Assembly (NCBI RefSeq): GCF_025643335.1
Contig: NZ_CP092489.1
Location: 1,228,501 to 1,292,500, forward strand
Source: Endozoicomonas sp. Mp262
GTDB lineage: Bacteria; Pseudomonadota; Gammaproteobacteria; Pseudomonadales; Endozoicomonadaceae
DNA: 64,000 nucleotides
Reading direction: 5' to 3'
Positions 28,035-37,487 of this stretch are shown here, piece by piece. How positions within the stretch are numbered: the first letter of the stretch is position 1; the number at the start of each line of letters is the position of its first letter. A model generated the notes under the pieces. That model saw only the letters and a program-made list of their open reading frames with translations, was not told the origin of the DNA and did not search any database. A program made the position numbers and the translations under genes.

Positions 28035-30057
28035 ACAACAGATTATTGATCGCATTCATGCAAAGGAGTTGTTCGAATGCGAAATGTTGGATGGCAGCTT
28101 CTTTTTGAAGATTGACTCCTATGTGCCAGCCATTTGTACTGCTATACACGCTGGTAGTCGTCTTCGAAAAGGGCTTCATCCAAAATGCGCTTTATCAGAG
28201 TCTGAGCGTTATTATGAGGAAGATTCATACACCTGCCAGATGATCCAGGCTATGCCAGTCACATTGATTGGCAATGACTCTCGCTATGAATATGACCTGA
28301 ACCGGCCCATTGCCACCTGTATTTATAACAAGGCTTGGGGAAAGAACGTATGGCACGCCAAGCCTGGAGCTAAAGATCGTCGGAAAAGTATTGATAAGCA
28401 TCAGGCATTCTATCGGGTATTGGATAAGTTGGTGCAATCACTGAATGAACAGTTTGGGTCTTCGGTTATCTTTGATGTGCATTCGTATAATTATCTGCGC
28501 CGGGATGAACCGGACACACCTACGTTTAACTTAGGTACTGAGCAGCTTGATACCGACCGCTGGCAGCCGGTAATTAATCGTCTGTTAGTACAGCTGAATA
28601 AAATTGAGCTGCCAAATTTGCCTGTCACCGCACGTGAGAATACTGTCTTTTATGGTCGGGGTTATATGGCTGCCCATATTAACAGCCGCTTTCAGAATAG
28701 CCTGGTGTTGCCATTAGAAGTTAAAAAAATCTATATGGATGAACTCACGGGTGAAGTGTACCCGCTTGTAATGCAAACGCTGGTAGAACAATTCAAGAAT
28801 ACACTGATAGATGTTTCTGCCTTTTTCTCCCGACGTTTTTCTCGTAAGCGTTACCGGAAAAAGGCAGACATGCTTTCTGAGAAGATGGATCCGGCAGTAA
28901 TAACTGTGGATAGGTTGTTTTTTCAGCTGGCCAGAGGGCTGGAAACCCTTCATTATATTAATCCGATCAATATTGCTGTTGAACGGAAAAAGTTTTTTAA
29001 ATCGAATGGCAGTGTTAGCCCGACATTTGTTTATCGCCAGCTGGATATAGACCCTTACCTGTTTCGGGAGCAGTTATACCGTCTGCCAGTTGCCGCCATT
29101 CGGGATCCGGGAGTTCAAAAACTTTACCGTGACGTTATTGACAGTTACGGAAAAAAAATCGATTTACTGGTTAAAGCGGGTGAGCCGGGTTTTCTCTATG
29201 AGTCACTGAAATACTATGGTGAGCCTGGAGCCATTGACAATGGCAATGCTCAATTCATCCTTCATGCCACTGAGCAGGAAGCACCTGCGCCTTTATCCGT
29301 TAATACAGAGTTGGCTATTGCCATGTTCAGGGAAGCGGCAGAGCAATGGGGTATGCCTTGCAAGGTCGAAAAAAGCAGCAGGCTGGCAGCAGCGGCAATG
29401 GTTTTGAATAACAAAAAAACGGTTCAGATTAGTGCCAACTTGCAAATGACTGAACGTGAAATTCGTGCCCTGATCAACCATGAGCTTGGGGTTCATATGG
29501 CTACCACCCTGAATGCCAGTAGCCAGCAGTTAAAAGTATTTGCACTGGGCTTGCCCGGGAATACTTATGCCCAGGAAGGTCTTGCCATTTTAAATGAGTT
29601 CCAGTCCGGCAATTTCTCACTGAAGCGACTGAAAGTTCTGGCACTAAGAGTGCTGGCAGTCAGGGAAATGATCAGGCGCAATGATTTCAGGCACACATTC
29701 AGTTACCTCCATGAAGAACATATGTTGTCTCAGAATCAGGCATTCAATCTGGCTGTAAGGGTTCATCGGGGAGGCGGTTTTACCAAGGATCACCTTTATC
29801 TAAGCGGTGTCAGCAGGGCTTTGGAGTTGGTTAAACAGTGTAGCATAGACAATCTCTATATAGGCAAAACAGGTTTTGAATATCTGGATATCATAAATGA
29901 ACTGGTTTCACGCCAGTGGGTTACAGCTCCAAAATACTACCCCGAATATCTGAAGCAACCTGTGGAAAGCCCTGTTGAACTCAATTATTTGATGACATGT
30001 ATTAAACCTGCCCCGTCACAAACGGGGTTGTCTGAAAGGCTATCTCTGGCCTCTTAG
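28018..30057 (+). CDS. N-formylglutamate amidohydrolase-like domain fused to DUF1704 (QEGLA) zinc peptidase
   Basis: 679 residues, two domains. Residues about 10-245 resemble N-formylglutamate amidohydrolases: IHAGSRLRKG, SESERYYEEDSYT, DSRYEYDLNRP and VIFDVHSYNYLRR supply metal and substrate residues. Residues about 290-660 are the DUF1704 'QEGLA motif' metallopeptidase, with HELGVH at 488-493 (HExxxH) and QEGLA at 519-523. The eukaryotic relatives (MATCAP) are tubulin tyrosine carboxypeptidases, so a carboxypeptidase-like activity is plausible. I start at the ATG at 28018, overlapping the ligase gene by 17 bases; a start at 27994 is possible. The MFS gene follows after 86 bases. Together they suggest ligation, trimming and export of a small peptide. 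Confidence 0.85.
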   Translation: MLKLSEQQIIDRIHAKELFECEMLDGSFFLKIDSYVPAICTAIHAGSRLRKGLHPKCALSESERYYEEDSYTCQMIQAMPVTLIGNDSRYEYDLNRPIATCIYNKAWGKNVWHAKPGAKDRRKSIDKHQAFYRVLDKLVQSLNEQFGSSVIFDVHSYNYLRRDEPDTPTFNLGTEQLDTDRWQPVINRLLVQLNKIELPNLPVTARENTVFYGRGYMAAHINSRFQNSLVLPLEVKKIYMDELTGEVYPLVMQTLVEQFKNTLIDVSAFFSRRFSRKRYRKKADMLSEKMDPAVITVDRLFFQLARGLETLHYINPINIAVERKKFFKSNGSVSPTFVYRQLDIDPYLFREQLYRLPVAAIRDPGVQKLYRDVIDSYGKKIDLLVKAGEPGFLYESLKYYGEPGAIDNGNAQFILHATEQEAPAPLSVNTELAIAMFREAAEQWGMPCKVEKSSRLAAAAMVLNNKKTVQISANLQMTEREIRALINHELGVHMATTLNASSQQLKVFALGLPGNTYAQEGLAILNEFQSGNFSLKRLKVLALRVLAVREMIRRNDFRHTFSYLHEEHMLSQNQAFNLAVRVHRGGGFTKDHLYLSGVSRALELVKQCSIDNLYIGKTGFEYLDIINELVSRQWVTAPKYYPEYLKQPVESPVELNYLMTCIKPAPSQTGLSERLSLAS

Positions 30058-30143
30058 GCTTGGGTCGGTCGCGTTGCATAGGCTTTAGCCACAATAAAAT
30101 GGCTTAACTTCTTGTTTGACAATGATGCTTTGAGAGAATATCT

Positions 30144-31373
30144 ATGTTCCGTTTTGCCCCTCCCTTACTAGGGCTATTCATTTTTGCGCTGGGCAGTGGT
30201 TATCTAATGACGATGGTACCATTGCTTGTCAGTAGTCGTGAAGGTGATGGTTTGTTGGCAGGGTATCTGGGAGGTGTTTACTACCTGGGTCTGTTTGCAG
30301 GCTCTTTTCGCTCTGAGCGAACGGTTAGTAGAGTTGGCCATATTCGATCTTTTGCTGCATTTATGGCCTTGCTATGCAGTTCAACTCTGGGGTTGGCCAT
30401 TACAGATTCTATACCCGTTTGGGTAGTGCTCAGGTTTCTGAATGGTTTGGCGGTAGCCGGGATTTTCGTTGTGGTTGAATCATGGCTGCTCTGTGAAAGT
30501 GGACAACACAATCGGGGTAGAATACTGGCTATATACATGGTTGCACTTTACGGTGCAAACGCTATAGGACAGTTATTTATCGGGTTTTTTCCTGAAGGCA
30601 GTCCATTGGCGTTTGTGCTGATTGGTTTGCTCTTTTCTTTATCTATAGTTCCTCCTTCCTTGGCAAGGGTTCCGAGTCCTGTGCTTGAATCTGCTCCCGG
30701 GGTTAATATTATCGAGCTATTCAAGCTGACACCTTCTGCCATGCTAGGTTGCATGATGGGGGGGATGGTGCTTGGTGCCCTGTATGCCCTATTGCCGGTA
30801 CAACTGCTCGCACAGACGGGTAGTAATGAGACGGTAGGTGTTCTCATGGCTGTCACCATGGCCGGAGGAATGTTACTGCAATATCCGGTTGGGCATTTCT
30901 CCGATTTTGTAGACCGTAGAAAGGTTTTGGTAGCCATTAGTGCGGCTGGCAGCTTGTGTTGTCTCATGTACATGTTGCTTGATGGAGCTGGATGGCTGGC
31001 CACAGGCCTGCTGTTTTTAATTGGAGGTACCACATTTGCGCTTTATCCGATAGCCATCAGCCATGGTTGCGACCACATGAAGCCAACAGACATTGTGGCA
31101 GGAACACAAGGCTTATTGCTCAGCTATAGCCTGGGTTCATGTATTGGGCCGGTGGTGGCAGGATTTTTTATGCACTACTTAAATGGGGGATTGATGCTTT
31201 ATTTTGTCCTTGTTATGGGGCTGCTTACTCTATTTTTCCTCTTACGCATTCCCTTTCGCCCAGCCATTGTCACTGGCGAGGACCAGGCTTTTGTGGCTGT
31301 CACAAGAACAACCCCGGTGGTGGCACAGATTGACCCAAGAAATGAAACTACAGAGCATGGACATCAGAAATAG
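30144..31373 (+). CDS. Major facilitator superfamily transporter (YcaD-like)
   Basis: 409 residues with about twelve membrane helices. The RxGHxRSFA loop after helix 2 and the DFVDRRKVLV loop after helix 8 are the MFS cytoplasmic signatures, and the protein resembles the YcaD-type branch. Its substrate is unknown. It is on the same strand as, and close behind, the ATP-grasp/QEGLA genes, so it may move their product. The C-terminal 25 residues are hydrophilic. Confidence 0.85.
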   Translation: MFRFAPPLLGLFIFALGSGYLMTMVPLLVSSREGDGLLAGYLGGVYYLGLFAGSFRSERTVSRVGHIRSFAAFMALLCSSTLGLAITDSIPVWVVLRFLNGLAVAGIFVVVESWLLCESGQHNRGRILAIYMVALYGANAIGQLFIGFFPEGSPLAFVLIGLLFSLSIVPPSLARVPSPVLESAPGVNIIELFKLTPSAMLGCMMGGMVLGALYALLPVQLLAQTGSNETVGVLMAVTMAGGMLLQYPVGHFSDFVDRRKVLVAISAAGSLCCLMYMLLDGAGWLATGLLFLIGGTTFALYPIAISHGCDHMKPTDIVAGTQGLLLSYSLGSCIGPVVAGFFMHYLNGGLMLYFVLVMGLLTLFFLLRIPFRPAIVTGEDQAFVAVTRTTPVVAQIDPRNETTEHGHQK

Positions 31374-31439
31374 CGAGCTACAGGCAGAAACTTTATTACT
31401 CATAGAGAGCACTGTGCCTTACCCCTTTCAGGAAGCAAC

Positions 31440-31868
31440 TCACGCTTTATTACTCACAATCTCCAGAATCTGTTTCAGCATATTCTCGTGCCGGTCCTGA
31501 CCTTCTTTCAAGTCGGTTAGTAGCTGGCTGTGATGGTTTTGTTCACGACGTATTTGATAAAGCTGCTCATCGTGATTGCTGAGGCGTTTGTTCACTTGAT
31601 CAAACCGTCTATCCACCTCGTCGAACCGCTGGTCTACAGCCTCGAATCGCTTATCCACCTCGTCGAATCGCTGATCTACAGCCTCGAATCGCTTATCCAC
31701 CTCCTCGAATCGCTTATCTACCTCCTCAAATCGCTGGTCTACAGCCTTGAACTGCTTATCCACTTGCTTGAACTGCTTGTTGACGTTATCGAAGCCTTCA
31801 GCAACTTCACCCCTTAACTCCGTAAGCTCATCACGGGTTACGAACTCATCAATTTGATTACTGCCCAT
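31440..31868 (-). CDS. Heptad-repeat coiled-coil protein (unknown)
   Basis: 142 residues from the ATG at 31868 (MGSNQIDEFV). The centre is nearly pure heptad repeat, VDKRFEEVDKRFEAVDQRF and variants, about 12 heptads, encoded by tandem 21-bp units; the end (YQIRREQNHHSQLLTDLKEG) is also helical. It would form a long parallel coiled coil. Similar proteins are widespread and unassigned, some near toxin or phage genes. It is convergent with the MFS gene. The frame is open upstream to 31985, but those residues look non-coding. Confidence 0.7.
   Translation of the reverse strand: MGSNQIDEFVTRDELTELRGEVAEGFDNVNKQFKQVDKQFKAVDQRFEEVDKRFEEVDKRFEAVDQRFDEVDKRFEAVDQRFDEVDRRFDQVNKRLSNHDEQLYQIRREQNHHSQLLTDLKEGQDRHENMLKQILEIVSNKA
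31540..31790 (-). repeat. Tandem 21-bp units coding for heptads
   Basis: Runs of a 21-base unit (for example TCGAATCGCTTATCCACCTC on the forward strand) repeat with small changes between about 31600 and 31740, and more loosely to the edges. Number of units may vary between strains because of slippage. Confidence 0.7.
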
Positions 31869-31997
31869 ACAACTACCAGTCAGTTTTGTTATCCGCAGGG
31901 TCAGTGTAGGAGTTCCTGTGTCGCCTATCCAGCGGGAGCTGACTTTTTGGACACAGGATTTTTTCGGGTTATTTTTGTGCAACAACCGTCTTAATCA

Positions 31998-34172
31998 CTA
32001 CTTTTCCAGACATTTTAAAATAAAAGCGTAATCAAAAGCCGCTTCCTCTATCCACTCGTAGCGCTTGCTGGCTCCGGCATGCCCGGAGTGCATTTTTAGA
32101 TTGAGTAGTAAGGGGTTGTTGTCTGTTTTAAGCGCCCTGAGTTTGGCTACCATTTTTGTGGGTTCCCAATAAGTCACCTGCTCATCCGAGATACCGGAAT
32201 TGAAGAGCATGGGGGGGTAGTTCTGTGCTGTTATATTGTCATAGGGTGAGTACTGCATAATGTATTCAAAGTCTTCCTTGCGGGTAATGGGGTTACCCCA
32301 CTCTTCCCACTCTGGAGGTGTTAAGGGCAGGGAGTCATCGTTGATGGTATTGATAACGTCCACAAAAGCGACATCAGCGACAACACAGCCAAATAAATCA
32401 GGCCTGAGGTTGGTGACTGCCCCCATTAGTAATCCACCGGCACTGCCACCATTGATGGCGATTTGTCCTTTTGCTGTATAGCCCTGGTTGATCAGGTATT
32501 CACAGCTATCAATAAAGTCATAAAAGGTATTCATCTTGTTATGCATTTTGCCATCAAGATACCAGGAGTAGCCCTTATCATCACCACCCCGGATATGGGC
32601 AATGGCATAAACAAAGCCTCGATCAATCAGACTGAATATTCTTGAAGAGAAATGGGCCGTCATGCCGTAGCCATAGGAACCATAACCGTAGACAAACGCC
32701 TTATTTTTTCCGTTGAGAAGAAGGCCTTTTTTGTGGATCAGGGTAACAGGAACAAGCTCGCCATCACGGGCTTTGGCAAACTCCCTTTTAACAACATAGT
32801 TAGAGGCATCATAGTTTGGAATCTGTTTGGTATAGGCTTCCCGGGTTTTGCCGGTTTTCAAGTCCAGCTCAAGTACTTTATTTGGGCTTACAGGCGAGTC
32901 GTAATCCAGGCGCACTGTGGAAGCATTGTGATCCCAGTCTCCGGAAAACACCAGGTCATAGGCTTGGTCTGGCATATTGATATAGCTTACATTGCCAGAT
33001 GACATATCCATCACTGCTATCTCATCAAGAGCTTTTTGATTATTTTTTCGCTCTATTACCAGAAAGCGATTGTAGAATGTTATGCCATTAAGACAGATAG
33101 CCTCTTCTTGACCAATAAATTCTTGCCAGTTTTGTTGTGGCCACTTGTCCTGCTCTACAGGGCACTTCATCACTTTATAATTATTTGCCTCACCGAGATT
33201 TGTAAGGATATAAAATTCGCCCTTAAAATGGTCAATGTTAAAGGTGACATCATTTTCACCCAAGGCAAACTCATGGAATTGGTCTGTACCCTTTTCAGAG
33301 ACATATATAACATGGGTAGAGCCTGTCTCAAGATAAAGAAGAAAATAGTTTCTATCATTGGTCTGTGATAATGACATAAACATACTGTCGTATTTTTCAG
33401 GCTTTGAAAAAATCAGCTGTTTATGTTCAGGACCTTTATGGATATTAATTTTGTAGAGGTTTTTCCCCCTGGCAAACTCATCCCGTTCGATAATATATAA
33501 ATGCTCATTATCACCCCAAAGAAATGAACCCGTGCTATTGGCAAACTCCCAGTCAAGATCTTTACCGGTTGCCAGATCCCTGACCTTGATAGCCCTATCC
33601 ATGGAGCCTGTCAAGTTATAGCCATAGGCAAAATAGGTTTGAGCCCGGTTTGTAGCAGAGGGTCCAAACATATAAAGATCTTTGCCTTCCGCTTCTTTAT
33701 TGATATCAAAATAAATTTCTTCGGGTGCTTCTTTAGATCGATGTTTCCGGCAGAGGATTTCGTAATCTTTTCCTTTTTCTTCCCGGTAATAATAAAAGTA
33801 ATCCCCTTTTTTCACAGGCCAGGACTCATCATCCTCCTTTATTCGGGACAGGATTTCATGATAAAGGGTTTTCTCAACCTCTTTATAATCAGCCATCATG
33901 TGGTCTTTGTAGGTGTTTTCCTGCTTAATATAGGCAAGAACCTCTGGGTTATCAAAATCCAGGTCACCAGCAATGAATTTTTGCCAGTTTTTGTCCCGTA
34001 GCCATTGGTAGTTGTCTATTCTTTCACTGCCATGTTGTCTGATAACAACAGGTTTTTTTAATGCCACAGGTGCTTTCATTTCATCTCCCAGTATGGAAAA
34101 ACAAACCAAGAATAAGAGTAAACCGGCTCTAATAGGGTTTTTATGGGCAAGATTACTTCGAATACATTCCAT
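31998..34172 (-). CDS. Oligopeptidase B-like serine peptidase (S9A), exported form
   Basis: 724 residues, prolyl-oligopeptidase family, closest to oligopeptidase B (PtrB), which cleaves short peptides after Arg or Lys. The beta-propeller part spans about residues 70-470; the alpha/beta-hydrolase part has the triad Ser577 in GGSAGG, Asp663 in ISDEQVTYWEP and His698 in HSGHAG. The N-terminal stretch NPIRAGLLLFLVCFSILGDE looks like a signal peptide or anchor, so the enzyme may be periplasmic, unlike E. coli PtrB. A GTG at 34178 is an alternative start. The gene stands alone between two unrelated reverse-strand genes. Confidence 0.9.
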   Translation of the reverse strand: MECIRSNLAHKNPIRAGLLLFLVCFSILGDEMKAPVALKKPVVIRQHGSERIDNYQWLRDKNWQKFIAGDLDFDNPEVLAYIKQENTYKDHMMADYKEVEKTLYHEILSRIKEDDESWPVKKGDYFYYYREEKGKDYEILCRKHRSKEAPEEIYFDINKEAEGKDLYMFGPSATNRAQTYFAYGYNLTGSMDRAIKVRDLATGKDLDWEFANSTGSFLWGDNEHLYIIERDEFARGKNLYKINIHKGPEHKQLIFSKPEKYDSMFMSLSQTNDRNYFLLYLETGSTHVIYVSEKGTDQFHEFALGENDVTFNIDHFKGEFYILTNLGEANNYKVMKCPVEQDKWPQQNWQEFIGQEEAICLNGITFYNRFLVIERKNNQKALDEIAVMDMSSGNVSYINMPDQAYDLVFSGDWDHNASTVRLDYDSPVSPNKVLELDLKTGKTREAYTKQIPNYDASNYVVKREFAKARDGELVPVTLIHKKGLLLNGKNKAFVYGYGSYGYGMTAHFSSRIFSLIDRGFVYAIAHIRGGDDKGYSWYLDGKMHNKMNTFYDFIDSCEYLINQGYTAKGQIAINGGSAGGLLMGAVTNLRPDLFGCVVADVAFVDVINTINDDSLPLTPPEWEEWGNPITRKEDFEYIMQYSPYDNITAQNYPPMLFNSGISDEQVTYWEPTKMVAKLRALKTDNNPLLLNLKMHSGHAGASKRYEWIEEAAFDYAFILKCLEK

Positions 34173-34415
34173 AGTCACTGAAAACCGAGGTTTGATTAAT
34201 AATTTGGTAAGACCTTTAATAGTCGATTATGAGTAATTGTGGTAGTGCGCGGTGAATGTAGCCTTGAATGTATACTCTGTATACAGAGAATAATAATCGA
34301 AGAGTATCATGCTTCTTGGAAATATAGCCCCTCTGGGAGTGTGTACTTAAAGGGTGGCATTCATAGCGATGCCGCGTTTATCACCCGGCATCACTATGGG
34401 AAATATTTGTCTTTT

Positions 34416-35216
34416 TTAAAGACTTTTAATGTTTTCTGCTTCCAGTTCAGAAAAGTATTTCAGGGTTTTAACCCTCAATTCCATCGTTGCATCTTCATCA
34501 CAGATAATCATCGCTTTCTGATGCATTTGCAGCGCTGATACCGTCCATAAATGGTTGACTGAACCTTCTACTGCCGCTTTTAGTGCAAGGGCCTTGTCGG
34601 ATCCGGTAACCAGGATCATGACTTCCCTGGCATCCATCAAGGTGCCAACACCAATGGTCAAGGAGTGTTTGGGAACCTGGTTGATATCACCATTAAAAAA
34701 ACGGGAATTGGCCTGACGGGTTTTATCGGTGAGTGTTTTAATGCGGGTTCTGGAGGTCAGGGAAGAGCCAGGCTCATTAAAAGCAATATGACCATCATGA
34801 CCGACCCCCCCTAAAAACAGCTCGACCCCTCCAGCATTGCGCATTTTTTCTTCATAGCGGTGGCATTCAGCATCAAGGTCACTGGCATTACCATCCAGCA
34901 AGTTAATATTGTCGTGGGGGATATCAATGTGCTCAAAAAAGTTATTGAACATGAAGCTTCTGTAAGATTCAGGATGGTCAGTAGGTATGCCTACATATTC
35001 ATCCATATTAAAAGTGATCACATGTTTAAAACTCACCTGACCATTTTTGTATAGCCGGATTAGCTCGTTATAGGTTGCAAGCGGGGTGCTACCTGTGGGG
35101 AGTCCAAGTACAAAGGGCTTTTCCTTTGTTGGAGAAAAATCCTTGATTCTGTCAGCAATGTATTTAGCAGACCATTTGCCCACATCAGACTTGCAAGCCA
35201 GAGGAATCAGTCGCAT
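34416..35216 (-). CDS. nagB: Glucosamine-6-phosphate deaminase
   Basis: 266 residues, the same length as E. coli NagB, from the ATG at 35216 ([16 protein letters not shown]). It converts glucosamine-6-phosphate to fructose-6-phosphate and ammonia. Asp72 in FNMDEYVG and the [14 protein letters not shown] block (Asp141/His143/Glu148 equivalents) are at the E. coli positions. No nagA, nagC or nagE is next to it, so it stands alone, working opposite to glmS. A 243-base AT-rich gap before the peptidase gene has a short inverted repeat near 34270 and no gene. Confidence 0.95.
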   Translation of the reverse strand: MRLIPLACKSDVGKWSAKYIADRIKDFSPTKEKPFVLGLPTGSTPLATYNELIRLYKNGQVSFKHVITFNMDEYVGIPTDHPESYRSFMFNNFFEHIDIPHDNINLLDGNASDLDAECHRYEEKMRNAGGVELFLGGVGHDGHIAFNEPGSSLTSRTRIKTLTDKTRQANSRFFNGDINQVPKHSLTIGVGTLMDAREVMILVTGSDKALALKAAVEGSVNHLWTVSALQMHQKAMIICDEDATMELRVKTLKYFSELEAENIKSL

Positions 35217-35378
35217 AAGTTTACCTGTAGAAGCTGGGTCATGAAACCGGTTACATTTATGGCTGTAGTTTATCGTCCAGGCCAAACAAGTCAAACTAAG
35301 TGAAGTGGCATACCAAGCCGCGCCTGGTTAGAGGCGCCTATATGCATTCCCAGCGGGGGAGAGGGTGTAGGCTTTTTC

Positions 35379-35442
35379 GAACCACGAAGGACACGAAGGA
35401 TTTTAAGAAAAGCCTTGGTGTACTTAGTGTTCTTCGTGGTTC
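35379..35442. repeat. Intergenic palindrome with GAACCACGAAG ends, copy 1
   Basis: GAACCACGAAG at 35379 pairs with CTTCGTGGTTC ending at 35442, with further partial pairing inside. It belongs to a loose repeat family also found at 35518 and 57229. The 480 bases between nagB and serA are filled by two such copies and hold no gene. Confidence 0.7.
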
Positions 35443-35517
35443 CAAAAAAACAGGGCATTGCGCTGAGACTTTCGCGCCACCCTCGGGGAGAGACTGTCGC
35501 AAAAGTTATTTTGATTA

Positions 35518-35591
35518 ACCACAGAGGCACAAAGGCACGGAGATTGATTGTTTGAAAATTAAAAAGCTCCGTGTCTCTGTGCCTCCGTGGT
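35518..35591. repeat. Intergenic palindrome with ACCACAGAGGCACAAAGG ends, copy 2
   Basis: ACCACAGAGGCACAAAGGC (from 35518) pairs with GTGTCTCTGTGCCTCCGTGGT (to 35591) almost throughout, giving a stem of about 24 bp. On transcripts from serA or nagB it would form a strong hairpin. Copies of this type are scattered in many unrelated genomes. Confidence 0.75.
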
Positions 35592-35696
35592 GAAAAAAAG
35601 AGAAATCAGCCTGTTTTGTATATTCTATATTAAGTTTTGCAACACCCTCGGGGACGCTGGGAACGGGAGGATAGATGCTATTGCCGGAAAGATTCC

Positions 35697-36926
35697 TTAG
35701 TAAAGCACCCGGCAACGTATTGTGCCTTCTATCCCCTTCAGTTTTTCCAGGGCCATATTGCTATGGGCGGCATCCACGTCCATAACGACGTAACCGACAT
35801 GTTCATTGGTTTGCAGGTATTGACCACTGATATTGATATTATTCTCTGAGAAAAACTGGTTGATAGCACTTAAAACGCCGGGGATATTCCGGTGGATATG
35901 AAGTAGCCGGTGCTTTCCGGGGTAGGCGGGCAAAGCCACCTCAGGAAAGTTCACGGAAGACAATGTTGTCCCGTTATCACTGTATAGAACCAGTTTTTCT
36001 GCGACCTCCCTGCCAATATTTTGTTGGGCTTCCTGGGTACTCCCTCCGACATGGGGAGTTAGAATAACATTATCGAACCCCTTTAATGGACTAACAAACT
36101 CATCATTGTTGGAGTAGGGTTCCTCAGGAAACACGTCAATGGCAGCCCCTAATAACTTACCCTTTTGCAGGGTGGTTACCAAAGCATCAATATCAACAAT
36201 GGTTCCCCGGGAAGCATTGATAAGGACGCTCCCCTCTCTCATGGCATTGAATTCATCAGTGCCAATCATCCATTGGGTAGCGTCTGTTTCAGGGACGTGA
36301 AGGCTCACGACATCAACCATACCTAATAATGTATGTAGCGCATGAACCTGGGTGGCATTGCCAATGGGGAGCCGGTTTACCACATCATAAAAATAAACTT
36401 CCATGCCCAGGGATTCAGCCAGTATTCCCAGTTGGCTACCAATATTGCCATAACCTATTATGCCCAGCTTTTTACCCCGGCTTTCATAGGCATCTTTTGC
36501 ACTTTTTTTCCAGCCTCCTTTATGGGCAAGGGCATTTTTTTCAGGAATTCCACGAAGCAATAAGATGATTTCTGCCAGAACCAGTTCTGCTACGGAGCGG
36601 GTATTGGAATAAGGCGCATTGAACACAGGAATCCCCCGGCGGGTTGCCGCTTCAAGGGATACCTGGTTGGTTCCTATACAGAAGCAACCCACAGCCACTA
36701 ATTTTTTTGCGGCCTCGAAAATTTCATCAGTCAGCTGGGTACGGGAGCGTATTCCAACAAAACGAACATGGGCGATGCGCTCTTTCAGTTCTTCAATAGA
36801 CAGTGACTGACTAACGTAATCAATGTTGGTATAGCCAGAAGCCTCCAGAATTTCCACTGCTGACGGATGAACACCTTCCAGCAGTAGAAAAGGAATTTTG
36901 CTTTTATCCATGGATGTTGCAGGCAT
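35697..36926 (-). CDS. serA: D-3-phosphoglycerate dehydrogenase
   Basis: 409 residues (E. coli SerA 410), first step of serine synthesis from 3-phosphoglycerate, NAD-dependent. The N-terminus DKSKIPFLLLEGVHPSAVE aligns with E. coli; GIIGYGNIGSQLGILAE is the nucleotide-binding motif near residue 155; LHVPETDATQWM and HVGGSTQEAQQNI carry catalytic residues; the last 75 residues form the serine-sensing ACT domain, ending in RCRVLY as in E. coli RARLLY. It therefore should be feedback-inhibited by serine. Intact, single-gene unit. Confidence 0.96.
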   Translation of the reverse strand: MPATSMDKSKIPFLLLEGVHPSAVEILEASGYTNIDYVSQSLSIEELKERIAHVRFVGIRSRTQLTDEIFEAAKKLVAVGCFCIGTNQVSLEAATRRGIPVFNAPYSNTRSVAELVLAEIILLLRGIPEKNALAHKGGWKKSAKDAYESRGKKLGIIGYGNIGSQLGILAESLGMEVYFYDVVNRLPIGNATQVHALHTLLGMVDVVSLHVPETDATQWMIGTDEFNAMREGSVLINASRGTIVDIDALVTTLQKGKLLGAAIDVFPEEPYSNNDEFVSPLKGFDNVILTPHVGGSTQEAQQNIGREVAEKLVLYSDNGTTLSSVNFPEVALPAYPGKHRLLHIHRNIPGVLSAINQFFSENNINISGQYLQTNEHVGYVVMDVDAAHSNMALEKLKGIEGTIRCRVLY

Positions 36927-37048
36927 GTTGTTAACTCGGGTTTTCTCATTCAGTGATTATTGTTTTAGCTGGAAAATGCCCTTGTACAGCCACCACTCTG
37001 TCTGGTGGCTGAGTGATTATGCTTTTATAAAAGGGTTAACCAGGCGAT

Positions 37049-37309
37049 CTATATTCCAATACTGGAGAGTGTGGTTATCACCTGTCGAATGGCTTGGGAT
37101 AGAGCCGGGTGCTTTTCGCTAAACTTTATGGCCTCTTGCTCCAGTTGTTCATTATAGTCTTGCAGGGGGATGTCACCTTCCGCTTGAGCCAGGGCAAGTT
37201 GAATTTCATCGGTGATTTGCCTTAATGTCCCGGCAGTACATTCATCAACAGGCTGTCCCTCCAACATATCGTGAAGATCCTGTATTCGCAGGTGGAGTTC
37301 TTCCGGCAT
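37049..37309 (-). CDS. DUF4404 family protein
   Basis: 86 residues, helical and acidic, starting MPEELHLRIQDLHDMLEGQP. It matches the small DUF4404 family by pattern; function unknown. An ATG start with the Shine-Dalgarno-like AGGAG immediately upstream on the reverse strand supports the start. It lies between serA and the divergent FAH-family gene. Confidence 0.75.
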   Translation of the reverse strand: MPEELHLRIQDLHDMLEGQPVDECTAGTLRQITDEIQLALAQAEGDIPLQDYNEQLEQEAIKFSEKHPALSQAIRQVITTLSSIGI

Positions 37310-37487
37310 GGCTTTCTCCTCTTTAGCTAAAGGCTGGGAGCCTCAGGTGCTGTTGACCCAGTGTATATCAACAGAGCCTCAATGCGAATGATAGCTCTGG
37401 CAGTTTATTACGGCCATACTTAGAATTGATATTTCTCTTGTCAACGCTCATCTATGAGAATAGATGCATCGCTTGGATGGATGGGGT

